A DNA stretch of 64,000 nt from Tipula vernalis (lineage: Eukaryota; Arthropoda; Insecta; Diptera; Tipulidae), in assembly GCA_958295665.1 (NCBI GenBank), contig OY282558.1, positions 186,164,015 through 186,228,014 on the forward strand, read 5' to 3'. The notes under the pieces are model-generated. The model ran no database searches, had not been told where the DNA came from, and saw only the letters and a list, made by a program, of their open reading frames with translations. The position numbers were made by a program, and so were the translations under genes. Below are positions 33,122 to 43,397 of the stretch, piece by piece. The first letter of the stretch is position 1. Each line of letters opens with the position of its first letter.

Positions 33122-34625
33122 TTAAATTCCAATATAAGAACAAAATAAAAATGTTAAAAACAGTATTACGATTATTAAGAGTATTGCAAGCCATGCAGGT
33201 AAGGTGTGCCGATGCTGTAAACTATGAATACAAATCCTATTGTCGACTGATATTGATAAAACAGCCGCTTCTGAATCACTTGATATAGGTGGGCCATCAT
33301 TATTTTGAACTGGTAAAAATTCTAATCCAGTCACAAACATTATGTGGGCACCAGGAATGTGTAAAACTCGCTGAACAATCATTAAATTATCAATATTAAA
33401 CCATTAGGCGAATGTTTAAATAAGTAAGAGTTTACCTGTAAACTAAATGCAATGTAAATTGATACTGCTCCGCTAAACATTGTTCCAACAGCAATGAAGC
33501 GTCCATCGTCTCGAACAGCTAAAGCTGATAGACTTTCATCGATCCCCAAGATTTTTGTTATTTTGCCCGTTTCCGGATTCCACTGTTGAATGTATCCTTT
33601 CTTAAAGGAAAAAAAAAAAAAAGATTTAATTGATAATTTTGATTTAACGAATACGAACTAACTTACTTGTTTCCCAGCTTTTCCTAGAGGATTTGCCAAA
33701 GTGAATAATCGAAACTTTTCTTTATTATCTTCGATTGTGCCGTAACGGCATCGTTTAAACAAATATCTACTTCCCTCTGGAATTGCCCAGTTTAATTTCA
33801 ATTTTTCCTTTCCCGTACTCAGATCCCAAATTATACCCAAGCCATCTTTGGCAATTGATATCACATATTTATTATCGGGACTAATATCTAAATCATCGAT
33901 TTCCTTTAAATGTGATTTTAGTTCATATAATCTTGTCATACGGGGAAAATTCCAAATGATAACAGTTCCACTTGTGCCACCGGTTGCCATAATTTTTCCG
34001 TTAGCACTAATTCGAACCACTCGTTGAACTGGTTCATCATCTGTAAAATCTGTTTGTATTGAATCTCCCGGTTTTATTTCAAATTTAATTTTTTTATCAA
34101 TATACATATCGTTTTTAGCTTTTTGGTGTTTAATTTCTTCAACGCCAGAGTGTTGAGAGCTTAAGTCTCCTTTACGATGTCTTAATGTAACATCGTCTTG
34201 ATCATCGTGCAATGATGAATTTATTATATTACCATTTTCTTCAGATATTTTAATATTAACATGATATAATTGGCAATGACTTTCCTGCCCAGCCACAATG
34301 AATGAACGCCTTTTATCATTGCGTATGGCACAATTCATTACAACACTAGGACCAGTTTCATGACGTATCACTTCTTCTGCACAAAAACGATCTCCATTGT
34401 GAAAAATTTCATAAATTTCCTAAAATATTTAGATTAAAATGAATAAGATCGTATTTTTCTAAAGTTAAACTATAATAATATTACAAATCCATTTGCCACT
34501 CCTGTTTTAGCAGAACCACCACCACCAGCCACTAAAACATGACGACTCGTCAACATTTGAACCGAGTACAAGGGAAAATTTACTTTGGCTAATAAACCAA
34601 TTGTTGGACGAGCTGTTGGTGGCAT
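33122..34625 (-). CDS. Sec12: Sec12/PREB: Sar1 guanine nucleotide exchange factor
   Basis: Four exons, 34625-34485, 34419-33667, 33600-33436 and 33370-33122, join in frame to 435 residues with GT-AG introns. The start MPPTARPTIGLLAKVNFPLY and SRHVLVAGGGGSAKTGVANG match the PREB/Sec12 N-terminus, which holds the potassium-coordinating loop region contacting Sar1. WD40 blades follow (GKIMATGGTSGTVIIWNFP, DDLDISPDNKYVISIAKDG, GRFIAVGTMFSGAVSIYI). A single C-terminal transmembrane helix, LPAWLAILLIIVILFLTFLF, anchors it in the ER membrane with a very short lumenal tail. It loads GTP on Sar1 to start COPII coat assembly. Human PREB is 417 residues. An acidic, Lys-rich insert sits around residues 110-150. 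No lesions. AATAAA occurs about 65 bases after the stop. Confidence 0.93.
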
Positions 34626-36254
34626 TTTAGATAAAAAACAACTATTTTTAATTGATCAGTAATCAAATTTTAATTTATAATTAATGTACTAAAGTGAAAA
34701 ATTGTCGAAAAAAAAAACAAATATTTTTTTCGATTATTTTCTTTTTAATTCCACGTTTAAAATGTCACATCATGACTCGGAATGGTATAAAAACAACAAC
34801 AAGAAAATTGACAGTTCCTAAATAGTATAAAATTGAAATTATCGTACTACATAGCGCTTTAATCGTGAAACACTGGAAGCAAGTAAACTTGACAATGGGT
34901 GCGTCCGAAATTGTTTACACACAAGGGTAAACATTTTCGGATTATCTAAACAATCTCAATGTAAATTTTGTGGTGTGAAACGTACATGAAACCAAAATTA
35001 ATGCAGTTTTGTATTTGTATTGGTAATATAAAACATTTGACGTTTAAAAAATTCCGAATCGATTTTGGTAGTGTTTAGTCGAGTGCTTTATTTAACAATT
35101 AAAATTAAAAACAACAATTAAAACGAACCGAAATCGAGGCGCAAGAAACTATATATTGACAACTTTATTTAATTCAGTTAGAAAAATTAAACACAATAAT
35201 TAAAATGATTAAAAATCGAGACACAAAAAAATCTCTAAATATTGACAACATTGACAACTAAAAATTGACGTTTCTAATTTGTTGGTGTTAGTAAATTTAT
35301 GAAAAAATGTACATTTCGTAAAATTGATATTACATCGAAAAAACATTGATGTTTTTTGACGAAACGAATATGGTTTTCGATGTACATCATTTTTTTTTGA
35401 TGTTTTTCGGTGAAACGAATTCAACATAAATAGGTACATTGGATTGGAGCACCAGATAGGTTCCACCTAGCGGAAAAATTGTACACTGGGATTGCTGATA
35501 ATTTGACGTTTAATATTGTTGATAAAAACCACTATTCATTACTAAAAACATGCTTGGAAAATATTTCGACAATAGGCGTCTGCTCGAATACTGTGGTAAT
35601 TATTTTCTCGTTGTAGTTTTTGACATTTTAAAGTTAAAACATTCTCCTACGTTCTTTTCGCTGCTATTATACTATGTTTGTTTGACGTTCATTGTGTAAA
35701 TAAGAATTGAATAATTTAACAGCTCACGATTGTTGAATTGCATATGTAAATATGATTTATCTTATTTTGATTAATAAAAAAAGATCAATACGGCCAAATA
35801 ATTATTCTTGGTTTATTTATGTTAATTGTAGTTTGGTGAAAAACACCGTCTGAAATAGATGGTTCTTTTCCAACAAGTAGTTTAGACTTTTAATGATTAT
35901 TTATATAATATTAATTAATATAAATTAAATTTTATAAAATCTAAATTACATAATTTTATGTTTAAAATCCAAACAAAGTGTTGACTATCCTAGTGTTTCC
36001 TCGGGCAAACGTGATAAAAAATATCATGATACTACAGGTCAATTACTTATGACCCTAACTTCATTCCATTAAATGGTATGTCAAACCTGAGGAAATGACC
36101 AAAATGATTAAAATAAAAATAAAAATTGAAATTAAACGTCAAACAGTTTAATTTATTGTGAATTTTTTTTAAACATAATTATTTGAATTTTTTCTAGTAT
36201 TTTAAACGAATTAAATTTTTCCAGTATATTTATACTATGGAAATTGAAATTATT
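34626..36254. other. Upstream region of Sec12 and AT-rich spacer
   Basis: No gene is seen. Around 35105-35250 two diverged ~90-bp direct repeats carry ACAATTAAAA...AAATCGAG...ATATTGACAAC. A short palindrome, CCGAAATTGTTTAC / GTAAACATTTTCGG, lies at 34908-34943. Confidence 0.4.
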
Positions 36255-36829
36255 TTAATCGCGGAAAATGAGACTATGGATGGCCTAGCCCGCGTCGGTT
36301 CTGCCTGTTCATTTATTAGGCACAGGAGCCGCCTTTCTGCGGGGACACTAAGGGTTACCTTAGGGTAGTGATAAGGCACTGGGAGGATAGGAAAAAATCT
36401 TCATATTGGCTCAGAATTCCAGGTCTAGGACAGGCGAAGAGATTTATATCACCTTCGTCAACTAGAGTCGAGGACATCCTCGTACTTAGCAAACCTGAGT
36501 TGAGGCTACTAACAGGCTTTCTCACAGGTCAAGTTCCCTTAAGAACATGGGCTTAAGTGCGACAGATGCATGCCGTTTCTGTGACATGTAAGTAAAATCA
36601 GTGGAACATGTTCTACACAGCCATCTTCCGCCAACGGCCACAGCACTTAGGTTGGAGACATTGAGCACAGACGAAGTGATGCAGCTACCGTGTCCGGAGA
36701 TGTTATTAAGTAGGAACCTGACTATCGACTGGCCGGTTAACTAATTAGGGTCAGAGCACAAAAGAACCTTATAGGTTGCAGTAGTAGGTGGATTTAACGC
36801 CTGCATGGCCCAGCCATATAAAAAAAAAT
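36255..36829 (+). mobile_element. 5'-truncated 3' end of a LINE
   Basis: Reading HWEDRKKSSYWLRIPGLGQA with KPELRLLTGFLTGQVPLRTW, then RFCDM-like and VEHVL-like segments, is the C-terminal region after RNase H in Jockey/LOA-type LINEs. It ends NLTIDWPVN-stop, followed by a short 3' UTR GCCTGCATGGCCCAGCC and an A-rich tail. The same 3' UTR type is found in the short derivatives at 27245 and 37371. Positions 36464 onward are repeated at 43399. Confidence 0.7.
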
Positions 36830-37043
36830 GTATAATGATCATTTTGAGTTCGTGAAAACTTAACAGATTAATAGATTTATGAATTTCAATTTAGATATTT
36901 ATTTATATTAAAAATAATTTCAAGTTTAAGTTGAATACAGAATACTACAGAATTAACGGACTTATGCTGAATTAGAACTATATTTACAAGCGTATTTTAG
37001 TATTCGTGTCTGCTCTAGTTCGCGATAGCAATTTTTCGAATTT

Positions 37044-37169
37044 ATGCTGTATTTCTTATTTCTGATTTAATCAATCTGATTGATCTGAGTACTAAAAAGT
37101 TGTGTTTTTACATAGCTTTTTAGTACTCAGATCGATCAGATCAATTAGATCGAAAATAAGAAACAGCAT
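37044..37169 (+). repeat. 126-bp imperfect palindrome
   Basis: The arms pair end to end: ATGCTGTATTTCTTATTT with AAATAAGAAACAGCAT inverse, and GATCTGAGTACTAAAAAG with CTTTTTAGTACTCAGATC. The loop is only a few bases. It could be a foldback MITE core or form a long RNA hairpin. An identical copy is at 43979-44104 through the block duplication. Confidence 0.85.
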
Positions 37170-37370
37170 TAGTAACTTTAAAATCAAAATCTTGAATTGT
37201 CACATGCTATAATTCTTCACCAGTGTGTGCTGATGATATTTTGCATTTACAGTTGAGGTTTGAAAAAATGTGGTGATTTTAACTATAACACGAATAGTAC
37301 CAATAGGTTTTCGGAATTTTTACTTTCCTCTATTTTATATTCCATCCCATTTAGACTAACTCGTGGTGCA

Positions 37371-38139
37371 GGTGGTTTGGCGTCTATTGGAGGGGGGGGG
37401 ACCAAAGTTGAGTAGATTAATCTACCAGCCCCGTAACCAACCTTTCAGTAGGGTGCGCATCACGTGAGCTGTTATGGTCTTATCATTAGGCAGCTGCGTG
37501 ATGGGTACAATTGTGTAACAGGTAACCTGTTCACAATTCGCAAGTGTACTTACTGCCTCCTCGTTGCAACCACTGGTAACTAAGGCCATTTGGTACATTT
37601 TTGGCCATTTGACACAGGTTAAAGTATGGCGCTAAAGGAGAAAACCTTGACAAACAACCCTAATCTAAGGTGGAACAGCATATGCCGATGAATGAATGGC
37701 TGATAGGTTAATCAGTCCAAAATATGCGGACTCTGGATACCAGGCATCCTCCAGTTTTATTTAGCCTTCCTGTAGTAAAGCTGGGTGACCTACAGGCGAT
37801 TTGCAATTCCCAGCAACTCGTAAGAGTAAAAGCAAACGGAATACGGGGCAGGAGAAGGAATATACGGGAGTGGGACAACCCTCTCGAGGTCCTTGGGCTC
37901 CAATGCTACCTTCTTTCTAGCGGAACTACATGTTGTAGTAAACATCTAGGAGTGAGAGCAATAAGCCCAGATAGTATGTATCACGTACCGGGAGGCAGTA
38001 TTGTCAGGTTCATTAAGAACTTGAATATTGACTGGACGGATAATTAAGCAGGGTCCAGCACAATAGATCTTTTAGGTCGCAGTGCGAAGTGGCTGATTGC
38101 CCGCATGACCCTCCAATAATAATAATAATAATAATAACG
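37371..38139 (+). mobile_element. Non-autonomous LINE derivative, copy 2 (769 bp)
   Basis: It has the same structure as 27245-28000: GGTGGTTTGGCGTCTATTGG start, 107-codon ORF, GCCCGCATGACCCTCC end and (AAT)n tail. The duplication CGTGGTGCA flanks it (37362-37370, 38140-38148), with AC also shared one base further out. It splits the endonuclease domain of the CR1/Jockey-like LINE. The second tandem copy keeps only its first 66 bases. Confidence 0.88.
37724..38047 (+). CDS. 107-aa ORF of the LINE derivative, copy 2
   Basis: It starts MRTLDTRHPPVLFSLPVV and ends NLNIDWTDN, collinear with the ORF at 27592-27915 without indels. No domain is recognised and translation is unproven. Confidence 0.4.
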   Translation: MRTLDTRHPPVLFSLPVVKLGDLQAICNSQQLVRVKANGIRGRRRNIREWDNPLEVLGLQCYLLSSGTTCCSKHLGVRAISPDSMYHVPGGSIVRFIKNLNIDWTDN

Positions 38140-38148
38140 CGTGGTGCA

Positions 38149-38962
38149 AATATACTTGACCAAATTAAACCTAAATTAGATTATATTTTGATTCCTAGTT
38201 ATAACGACATTGGGCTGAGGTTAATTGTATCTCGTTACGGTGAGCTAAATTGGGGTATGACTTATTCTACTACTAACTCAAATGATACGGTTTTGTTATT
38301 TAACCACTATATTAAAATGTTGTACAATGCGTGTATTCCTCTTAAAATGTTATTAAATCGGAACACATCTGTGCCTTGGCTAAATACAGCAATCATTATT
38401 GGAATCAAAGCTCGTGAGCAATGCTTCGTAAAATATAAAAGGGCTGCAACCCCGATTACATTAGACGGCTACCGTTCAACTTGCAACAAAGTAATCTCTT
38501 TAATGCGAAAAACAAAGATTTCTTATTACTTTGGTGCACCGCAGATGACTATGAAACGACTATGGAAAACATTGAAGGAAATTGGTGGAAAAGAAAACGA
38601 TTCAAATTGTATTTTGTCGGATCCGGATATACATTTTGATTCTTGGCCATAATAGCAATTCGTTTAATTTTAGTGTTCTTGATTAATATCACTAAATCTA
38701 TCTATACAATTAGCTTTAATTCAATAGGGAACGATGGAATTCGGCTTCCCTTCATCAAACGTATTTTGCCATTAGTTATTTCTTCAATAAAATTAATAAT
38801 AAGTGAGTGTATTACTGGGTCGGTATTTCCAATTGCATGGAAAACGGCTCGAGTTACACCGCTGGCAAAAACAAAAAACGTCATACGCTGTAATGATTTA
38901 AGGCAAATATCTATTACACCAGTAATATCTAAGGTCCTCGAAATAATTTTAAAAAAGAAATA
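38149..38962 (+). pseudogene. Endonuclease end and RT start of the CR1/Jockey-like LINE
   Basis: An open stretch to 38650 reads ILDQIKPKLDYILIPSYNDI, LNRNTSVPWLNTAI, REQCFVKYKRAATPITLDGY and KISYYFGAPQ, the linker typical of CR1/Jockey elements. After a stop and frame change, GNDGIRLPFIKRILPLVISS and AWKTARVTPLAKTKNVIRCN are the first RT motifs. Confidence 0.8.
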
Positions 38963-39289
38963 CACCTATCCCTCGATTAACACGATACTTGATTAACGCG
39001 GATTTGATTTAACACGGTCAACGAATTGAGACCAAGTCTTGATTAACACGCACAAAAGTTTCGATTAACACGGTTTTTTTTTTCACAACGTAAAAGGAAA
39101 AATGGTATAAAAATGAGTATGTATGTACCATATGTACAACTAGCCATCGTGTGATGGTGTATTTTATTTTTCCGTTATTACATTATATATACATATGTAT
39201 GTATGTATTTATTAGTCGCAATTAACACGGTTTTGAGTAACACGGTAATTTGGCGGAACGTAATTACCGTGTTAATCGAGGGACAGATG
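38963..39289 (+). mobile_element. Tigger/pogo-like MITE (327 bp)
   Basis: Terminal inverted repeats are CACCTATCCCTCGATTAACA on the left and, inward from the right, CATCTGTCCCTCGATTAACA. The TA duplication (38961-38962, 39290-39291) marks the insertion. Internally CGATTAACACGG-like motifs recur. There is no coding capacity. CCCTCGATTAAC-type ends are typical of pogo/Tigger elements. It interrupts RT of the host LINE. Confidence 0.85.
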
Positions 39290-39686
39290 TACAAGCATTC
39301 ATTAATCATAATCACTTTATCAATCAGGATTTCGAGAACTTCATAATATGGCGACTGCTTTGGTTAGTGTAATTGATGATTCTGCTCAGAGTTTAGATAA
39401 AAAACAATGATTTGCTGTTCTTGTGCTTCCTGATTTTAGCAAGGCATTTGAGAGCCTTGACCGTATGTTATTTATTTGTACAATGCTGTGGTATCAATTC
39501 TCGCCAGCTGCATTAAAGCTTATGTATTCGTTTTTATCAGAGAGAACAAAGAGTAAAATTTAATGGTTCATTGTCTAATTATAGGGCTCTATTTTCGGGT
39601 GTTCCTCAAGGTAGTATTTTAGGGCCGCTTTTGTTCAGCCTATACCTGAATGATAAAATGTACAATTCAGTAAACTTCATTTTTAT
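39290..39686 (+). pseudogene. RT motifs of the CR1/Jockey-like LINE
   Basis: In shifting frames it reads MATALVSVIDDSAQSLDKKQ, VLPDFSKAFESLDR (first catalytic Asp), and KFNGSLSNYRALFSGVPQGS with ILGPLLFSLYLND. It stops at SVNF where the ribozyme-like element is inserted, directly before the YADD box. Confidence 0.85.
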
Positions 39687-39901
39687 ACTTTTTAATTTTT
39701 TTTTTTGTTGAATGTTAATTAATTCTTGTAATTCCTAAATATGCTACCGGTCTTACGACACTTTTAAATGTGTTTTTTATTAACACGTAGAAACATTTTA
39801 GTATTTACGAACGGTAATTCAACGAAAACCGGCTAATAGACAGAATTCTATTTATTTAATTTTTAATTTAATATGTTCCGAAGATTGTAAGAGAATTCAA
39901 T

Positions 39902-39968
39902 CCAGTTTCGAACTGATGAGCTTATGATTATGAAAAAATCAATCCTCTCATCAGGCCGCGGCGACTGG
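39902..39968 (-). ncRNA. Hammerhead-like ribozyme, inverted left unit
   Basis: Minus strand: CCAG stem strand, GTC (39965-39963, predicted cleavage after 39963), GCCGCGGC, CTGATGA (39954-39948), a 38-base stem II region, GAAA (39909-39906) and CTGG. It has the same core as the two right-hand units. Confidence 0.5.
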
Positions 39969-40378
39969 ACTGACTATACCACAATTTACATTCTATATAT
40001 ACAGAATGTCCTGTGCTTTATGTACTAGCGAATCGTACTAATACAGATAAATTCAATTACAATTTTTTCTTCTTCACGACAATCACATAAGCTGTGAACG
40101 CTAATTTTACTTTTTAATTTTTTTGTTGAATGTTAATTAATTCTTGTAATTTCTAAATATGCTACCGGTCTTACGACACTTTTAAATGTGTTTTTTATTA
40201 CAAGAATTAATTAACATTCAACAAAAAAATTAAAAAGTAAAATTAGCGTTCATAGCTTATGTGATTGTCGTGAAGAAGAAAAAATTGTAATTGAATTTAT
40301 CTGTATTAGTACGATTCGCTAGTACATAAAGCACAGGACATTCTGTATATATAGAATGTAAATTGTGGTATAGTCATT

Positions 40379-40445
40379 CCAGTCGCCGCGGCCTGATGAG
40401 AGGATTGATTTTTTCATAATCATAAGCTCATCAGTTCGAAACTGG
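40379..40445 (+). ncRNA. Hammerhead-like ribozyme, right unit 1
   Basis: Order: CCAG (40379-40382), TC completing GTC with predicted cleavage after C40384, GCCGCGGC (40385-40392), CTGATGA (40393-40399), a 38-base stem II region bounded by G and C, GAAA (40438-40441), CTGG (40442-40445). CCAG pairs with CTGG as stem III, as in type III hammerheads. All core positions match the consensus. Stem I is a self-complementary 8-mer and stem II is weak, so activity may need a dimer. CTGATGAG can also pair with a downstream CTCATCAG, an inactive alternative fold. Confidence 0.55.
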
Positions 40446-40796
40446 ATTGAATTCTCTTACAATCTTCGGAACATATTAAATTAAAAATTAAATAAATAGA
40501 ATTCTGTCTATTAGCCGGTTTTCGTTGAATTACCGTTCGTAAATACTAAAATGTTTCTACGTGTTAATAAAAAACACATTTAAAAGTGTCGTAAGACCGG
40601 TAGCATATTTAGAAATTACAAGAATTAATTAACATTCAACAAAAAAATTAAAAAGTAAAATTAGCGTTCACAGCTTATGTGATTGTCGTGAAGAAGAAAA
40701 AATTGTAATTGAATTTATCTGTATTAGTACGATTCGCTAGTACATAAAGCACAGGACATTCTGTATATATAGAATGTAAATTGTGGTATAGTCAGT

Positions 40797-40863
40797 CCAG
40801 TCGCCGCGGCCTGATGAGAGGATTGATTTTTTCATAATCATAAGCTCATCAGTTCGAAACTGG
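40797..40863 (+). ncRNA. Hammerhead-like ribozyme, right unit 2
   Basis: Identical core to unit 1, exactly 418 bases downstream, with predicted cleavage after C40802. Cleavage at both sites would release a 418-nt monomer. Confidence 0.55.
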
Positions 40864-41068
40864 ATTGAATTCTCTTACAATCTTCGGAACATATTAAATT
40901 AATAATTCATTTTTATGCTGACGACTGCCAAATATATATATTAGTGATGATATTCTCCAAATATAGTAAGCTCAGTCTTTAAAAACCTGAGTAACGATTT
41001 ATAAGTATTCATAATTGGTATACAAAAAATGTTATTTACTTAAATATTAATTTTATCCAAACCTATAA

Positions 41069-41445
41069 TAGTGACATTTCATTTGGAAATTTACAACAAC
41101 AATGCTATATAATGAATTCAAATTAGGAATTCGTCGAATTCTTTCTGAGTTGATGATATACAATTCCAATTCCATTTTATAGTTAATGTGTTTATCCCCA
41201 GAGTTTTCGTATTTATAAAACATATTATTTGCTAAACAATGCTTAATATTTACTACAATAAGTTATTAAATAAAATTATTATTTAATGCGCAAAAGCGTC
41301 TGTTTGATTTTCAGTTGACAATAAAAGTATTGTAAATGTCAAATACCACCAACTTTTAAAAATAAATCACGAGAATTGGTTGGTTATTTCTTTTGACCAA
41401 AATTGAATTCCAATTCTAATTCCTTGGTCAAATGAAATGTCACTG
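41069..41445 (+). mobile_element. PIF/Harbinger-like MITE (377 bp)
   Basis: Ends read TAGTGACATTTCATTTG and, inward from the right, CAGTGACATTTCATTTG. The 3-bp duplication TAA (41066-41068, 41446-41448) fits the TWA target of PIF/Harbinger elements. It is non-coding. It interrupts the LINE after the YADD box, and its removal leaves a continuous LINE reading. A copy at 45237-45613 arises from the block duplication. Confidence 0.78.
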
Positions 41446-41507
41446 TAACAAATTCATCCAATTCACTGTACGGTTTAAAACTCCATAAGCGCATTTGTTC
41501 TACAGAA

Positions 41508-41786
41508 TTGAGAATTTATTTAGTTAAATCTCTTATAATTCCCCAAATAAATGATTGCGAAATAATTTACTCGAACTGTGGTGTCGGAACCAAGCATATC
41601 CTGCAACTTTCATTCAATAACGCCATCAGATATGTTTATAATCTTAATCGGTATGACCACGTCTCAAGTTTTATTAAGTCATTAATTGGTTCTAGCCGGT
41701 CCTTGACACATCATTTTATATTTAGGATGGTTTTGTTCATTTATAAATTAATTAATTCGGGGAAAACTAATTTATTAGAGATTTAA
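41508..41786 (+). pseudogene. C-terminal ORF2 segment of the CR1/Jockey-like LINE
   Basis: A 92-codon open frame reads RIYLVKSLIIPQINDCEIIY and HILQLSFNNAIRYVYNLNRY, the post-RT thumb/linker region of CR1/Jockey elements. Shifted traces continue to about 42240 (LGPAGRTCWLQLLY). Confidence 0.8.
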
Positions 41787-42240
41787 ACTTAATTTCTATA
41801 ATTTTATTGGAGACCTTCACCCGTTGATAAGTCCAAGACCCTTCGAACATTCAAATAAATATAAAAAATGTCAACACCTATAACTATAAAACGTGTCGTC
41901 GAGCGAAAATAAAAATGATTCGAACTTACAAATTAGCAAATTCTCAGTAAACTGGAATACTTTTTGAAAAATAGATCTTTTCTTAACATAAGGTTAGGCC
42001 CAGCTGGTCGTACCTGTTGGTTACAATTACTGTACTTTCATGATAAGCTAAGAGAAGCTGGTGGAGCAAATAGATTTGGGTTTTAAAATTCAACAATTAC
42101 AGCAAACTTATTGAAATTAATTCCGAAAATGTATATTAAGTTTAAGATATGGATCTATATTAAGTTTATTTCAAGAAATGATGACATAAAAGGTTGACAG
42201 TTTCCAATTATAGCAACAGATTCTTAACATTCATGCATTT

Positions 42241-43397
42241 CCCCTTTTAATTTTAAATGATCGTTATTAAATAGATTTAAAATCAAATTGTATTCTTAAA
42301 TACAAATAGCTAGCAGAGTTCTAAATGATATTAATCGACACAATTCTTGTTTCATTTGCATATTAAATTAATGTTACGAAGTTTATAAACGACACAAAAA
42401 ACAAAACCCGATACATATGTATATGTACATAATTATGTACTTTAATATTTTAACGTATTTTTATTTTTATTTTAGTATTAATCAGCTATTTACTTAATCA
42501 AAGTCAAATAAAAGTTAATAAAATAAATGTTGGTGAATCCAACGTTTTAAAGTCTAACTAGTTATAAGTTTACCTCTCCTCGCAGATTATTCTGAGCTGG
42601 ATAAAATAACGAACTTTCACACAAACAGTAACACTGATGTAGCTACATAAAGCAAAATTCTTTATTTAAGTGTAGAATTTATCGTTGTATTGATATAATT
42701 TCTTTCGTCTGTTAAATTCTTATATTTGTCTAAAGAAATACACAATAAGAGAAAATAAAAAAATATTTTGTTCTTCTAAAAGTTGCAACGATCTTTTTTT
42801 ATTACTCTTTCTTGACATAAACTGAACACATACCAACACTTTAAAAACATTGTTGTTTTATTCCCAATATGGAAATAGCAAGTTAATTTATCTTATTTGT
42901 ATTAAGAAAATAAAAGTATTTTGTTTGTTTTTTTTTAAAATAACGACAAAAAACTGAAATTGTTGAGAATAATGAAAACACCTCCACATGGTGGAACAGA
43001 AAGATACAAAAATGTTTAACCGTCAATTTGATTAATCATCATTCTACGCTGCAATTATATTTTATTATATAGAGCAAATATTTTTAAAGTCCAATAACTG
43101 CCAATTATAATGTGAGGTTTTTGCCTTATTACATTTTATTTCAATTTGTAACTCATCGTCGAGAAATCTAGAAACTAAATATTTGTATAAAACGATGTTG
43201 AAAGTTAAAAAATGGTTAAAAAATCGTAAATCACACGGTTGACTCTTCTGTATCTGTACTAAGATAGCCAGATAGCCAGGTTCTGTATCTGTACTAAGTA
43301 TTGTATAAGGGCAAGACAACATGTCCGATACCCTTCATTCCATCAAATTAATAAATATGTACGTAAATTTACGTTTTTTATTTTTTTTGATGTTCTC
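42241..43397. other. AT-rich stretch after the LINE, within the duplication
   Basis: No gene is recognised. The end of the LINE is not clearly marked by a tail. GATAGCCAGATAGCCAG and a repeated GTATCTGTACTAAG at about 43249-43300 are minor local duplications. Confidence 0.4.

Larger units (their letters stand above)
39687..40905 (+). mobile_element. Retrozyme-like / Penelope-LTR-like element, 1,219 bp, inverted tandem 418-bp repeats
   Basis: Flanked by the 11-bp duplication TTCATTTTTAT (39676-39686, 40906-40916). The left part, 39687-40200, is about 1.2 units of a 418-bp repeat in one orientation. The right part, 40201-40905, is about 1.7 units in the opposite orientation. The two meet at a shared ATTA. 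Each unit contains one hammerhead-like ribozyme core. No protein is encoded. Tandem units with hammerheads occur in animal retrozymes and in Penelope-like element terminal repeats, and the latter are also known in inverted arrangement. Assignment is inference. Confidence 0.75.
37190..42240 (+). mobile_element. CR1/Jockey-like LINE hosting four nested insertions
   Basis: Pieces of one ORF2 appear in order on the plus strand. The endonuclease end is at 37270-37370 (GDFNYNTNSTNRFSEFL, LTRGA) and continues after an insert at 38149 (ILDQIKPKLDYILIPSY). RT motifs start in 38700-38962 (WKTARVTPLAKTKNVIRCND), continue after an insert at 39290-39686 (LPDFSKAFESL, GVPQGSILGPLLFSLYLND) and after another at 40906 (FYADDCQIYI). 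The C-terminal part, after a fourth insert, is 41446-42240 (KSLIIPQINDCEIIYSN). Each interruption is a TSD-flanked element. Clade assignment is by motif style only. Confidence 0.82.
36464..43397 (+). repeat. Tandem duplication, first copy (6,934 bp)
   Basis: This block recurs directly downstream as 43399-47565. 36464-37436 matches 43399-44371 at an offset of 6,935, and 40204-43397 matches 44372-47565 at an offset of 4,168. Identity is almost complete; I noted only single-base changes such as 37401 and 40612. The first copy is complete and shows what the second has lost. Confidence 0.93.

Noticed and set aside
35985..36090. Possible MITE with TTTCCTCGGG/CCTGAGGAAA ends
   Set aside because: Only about ten bases pair and no TSD is visible.
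43065..43322. 85-codon minus-strand ORF present identically at 47233
   Set aside because: Its conservation is explained entirely by the recent block duplication; no coding signature.
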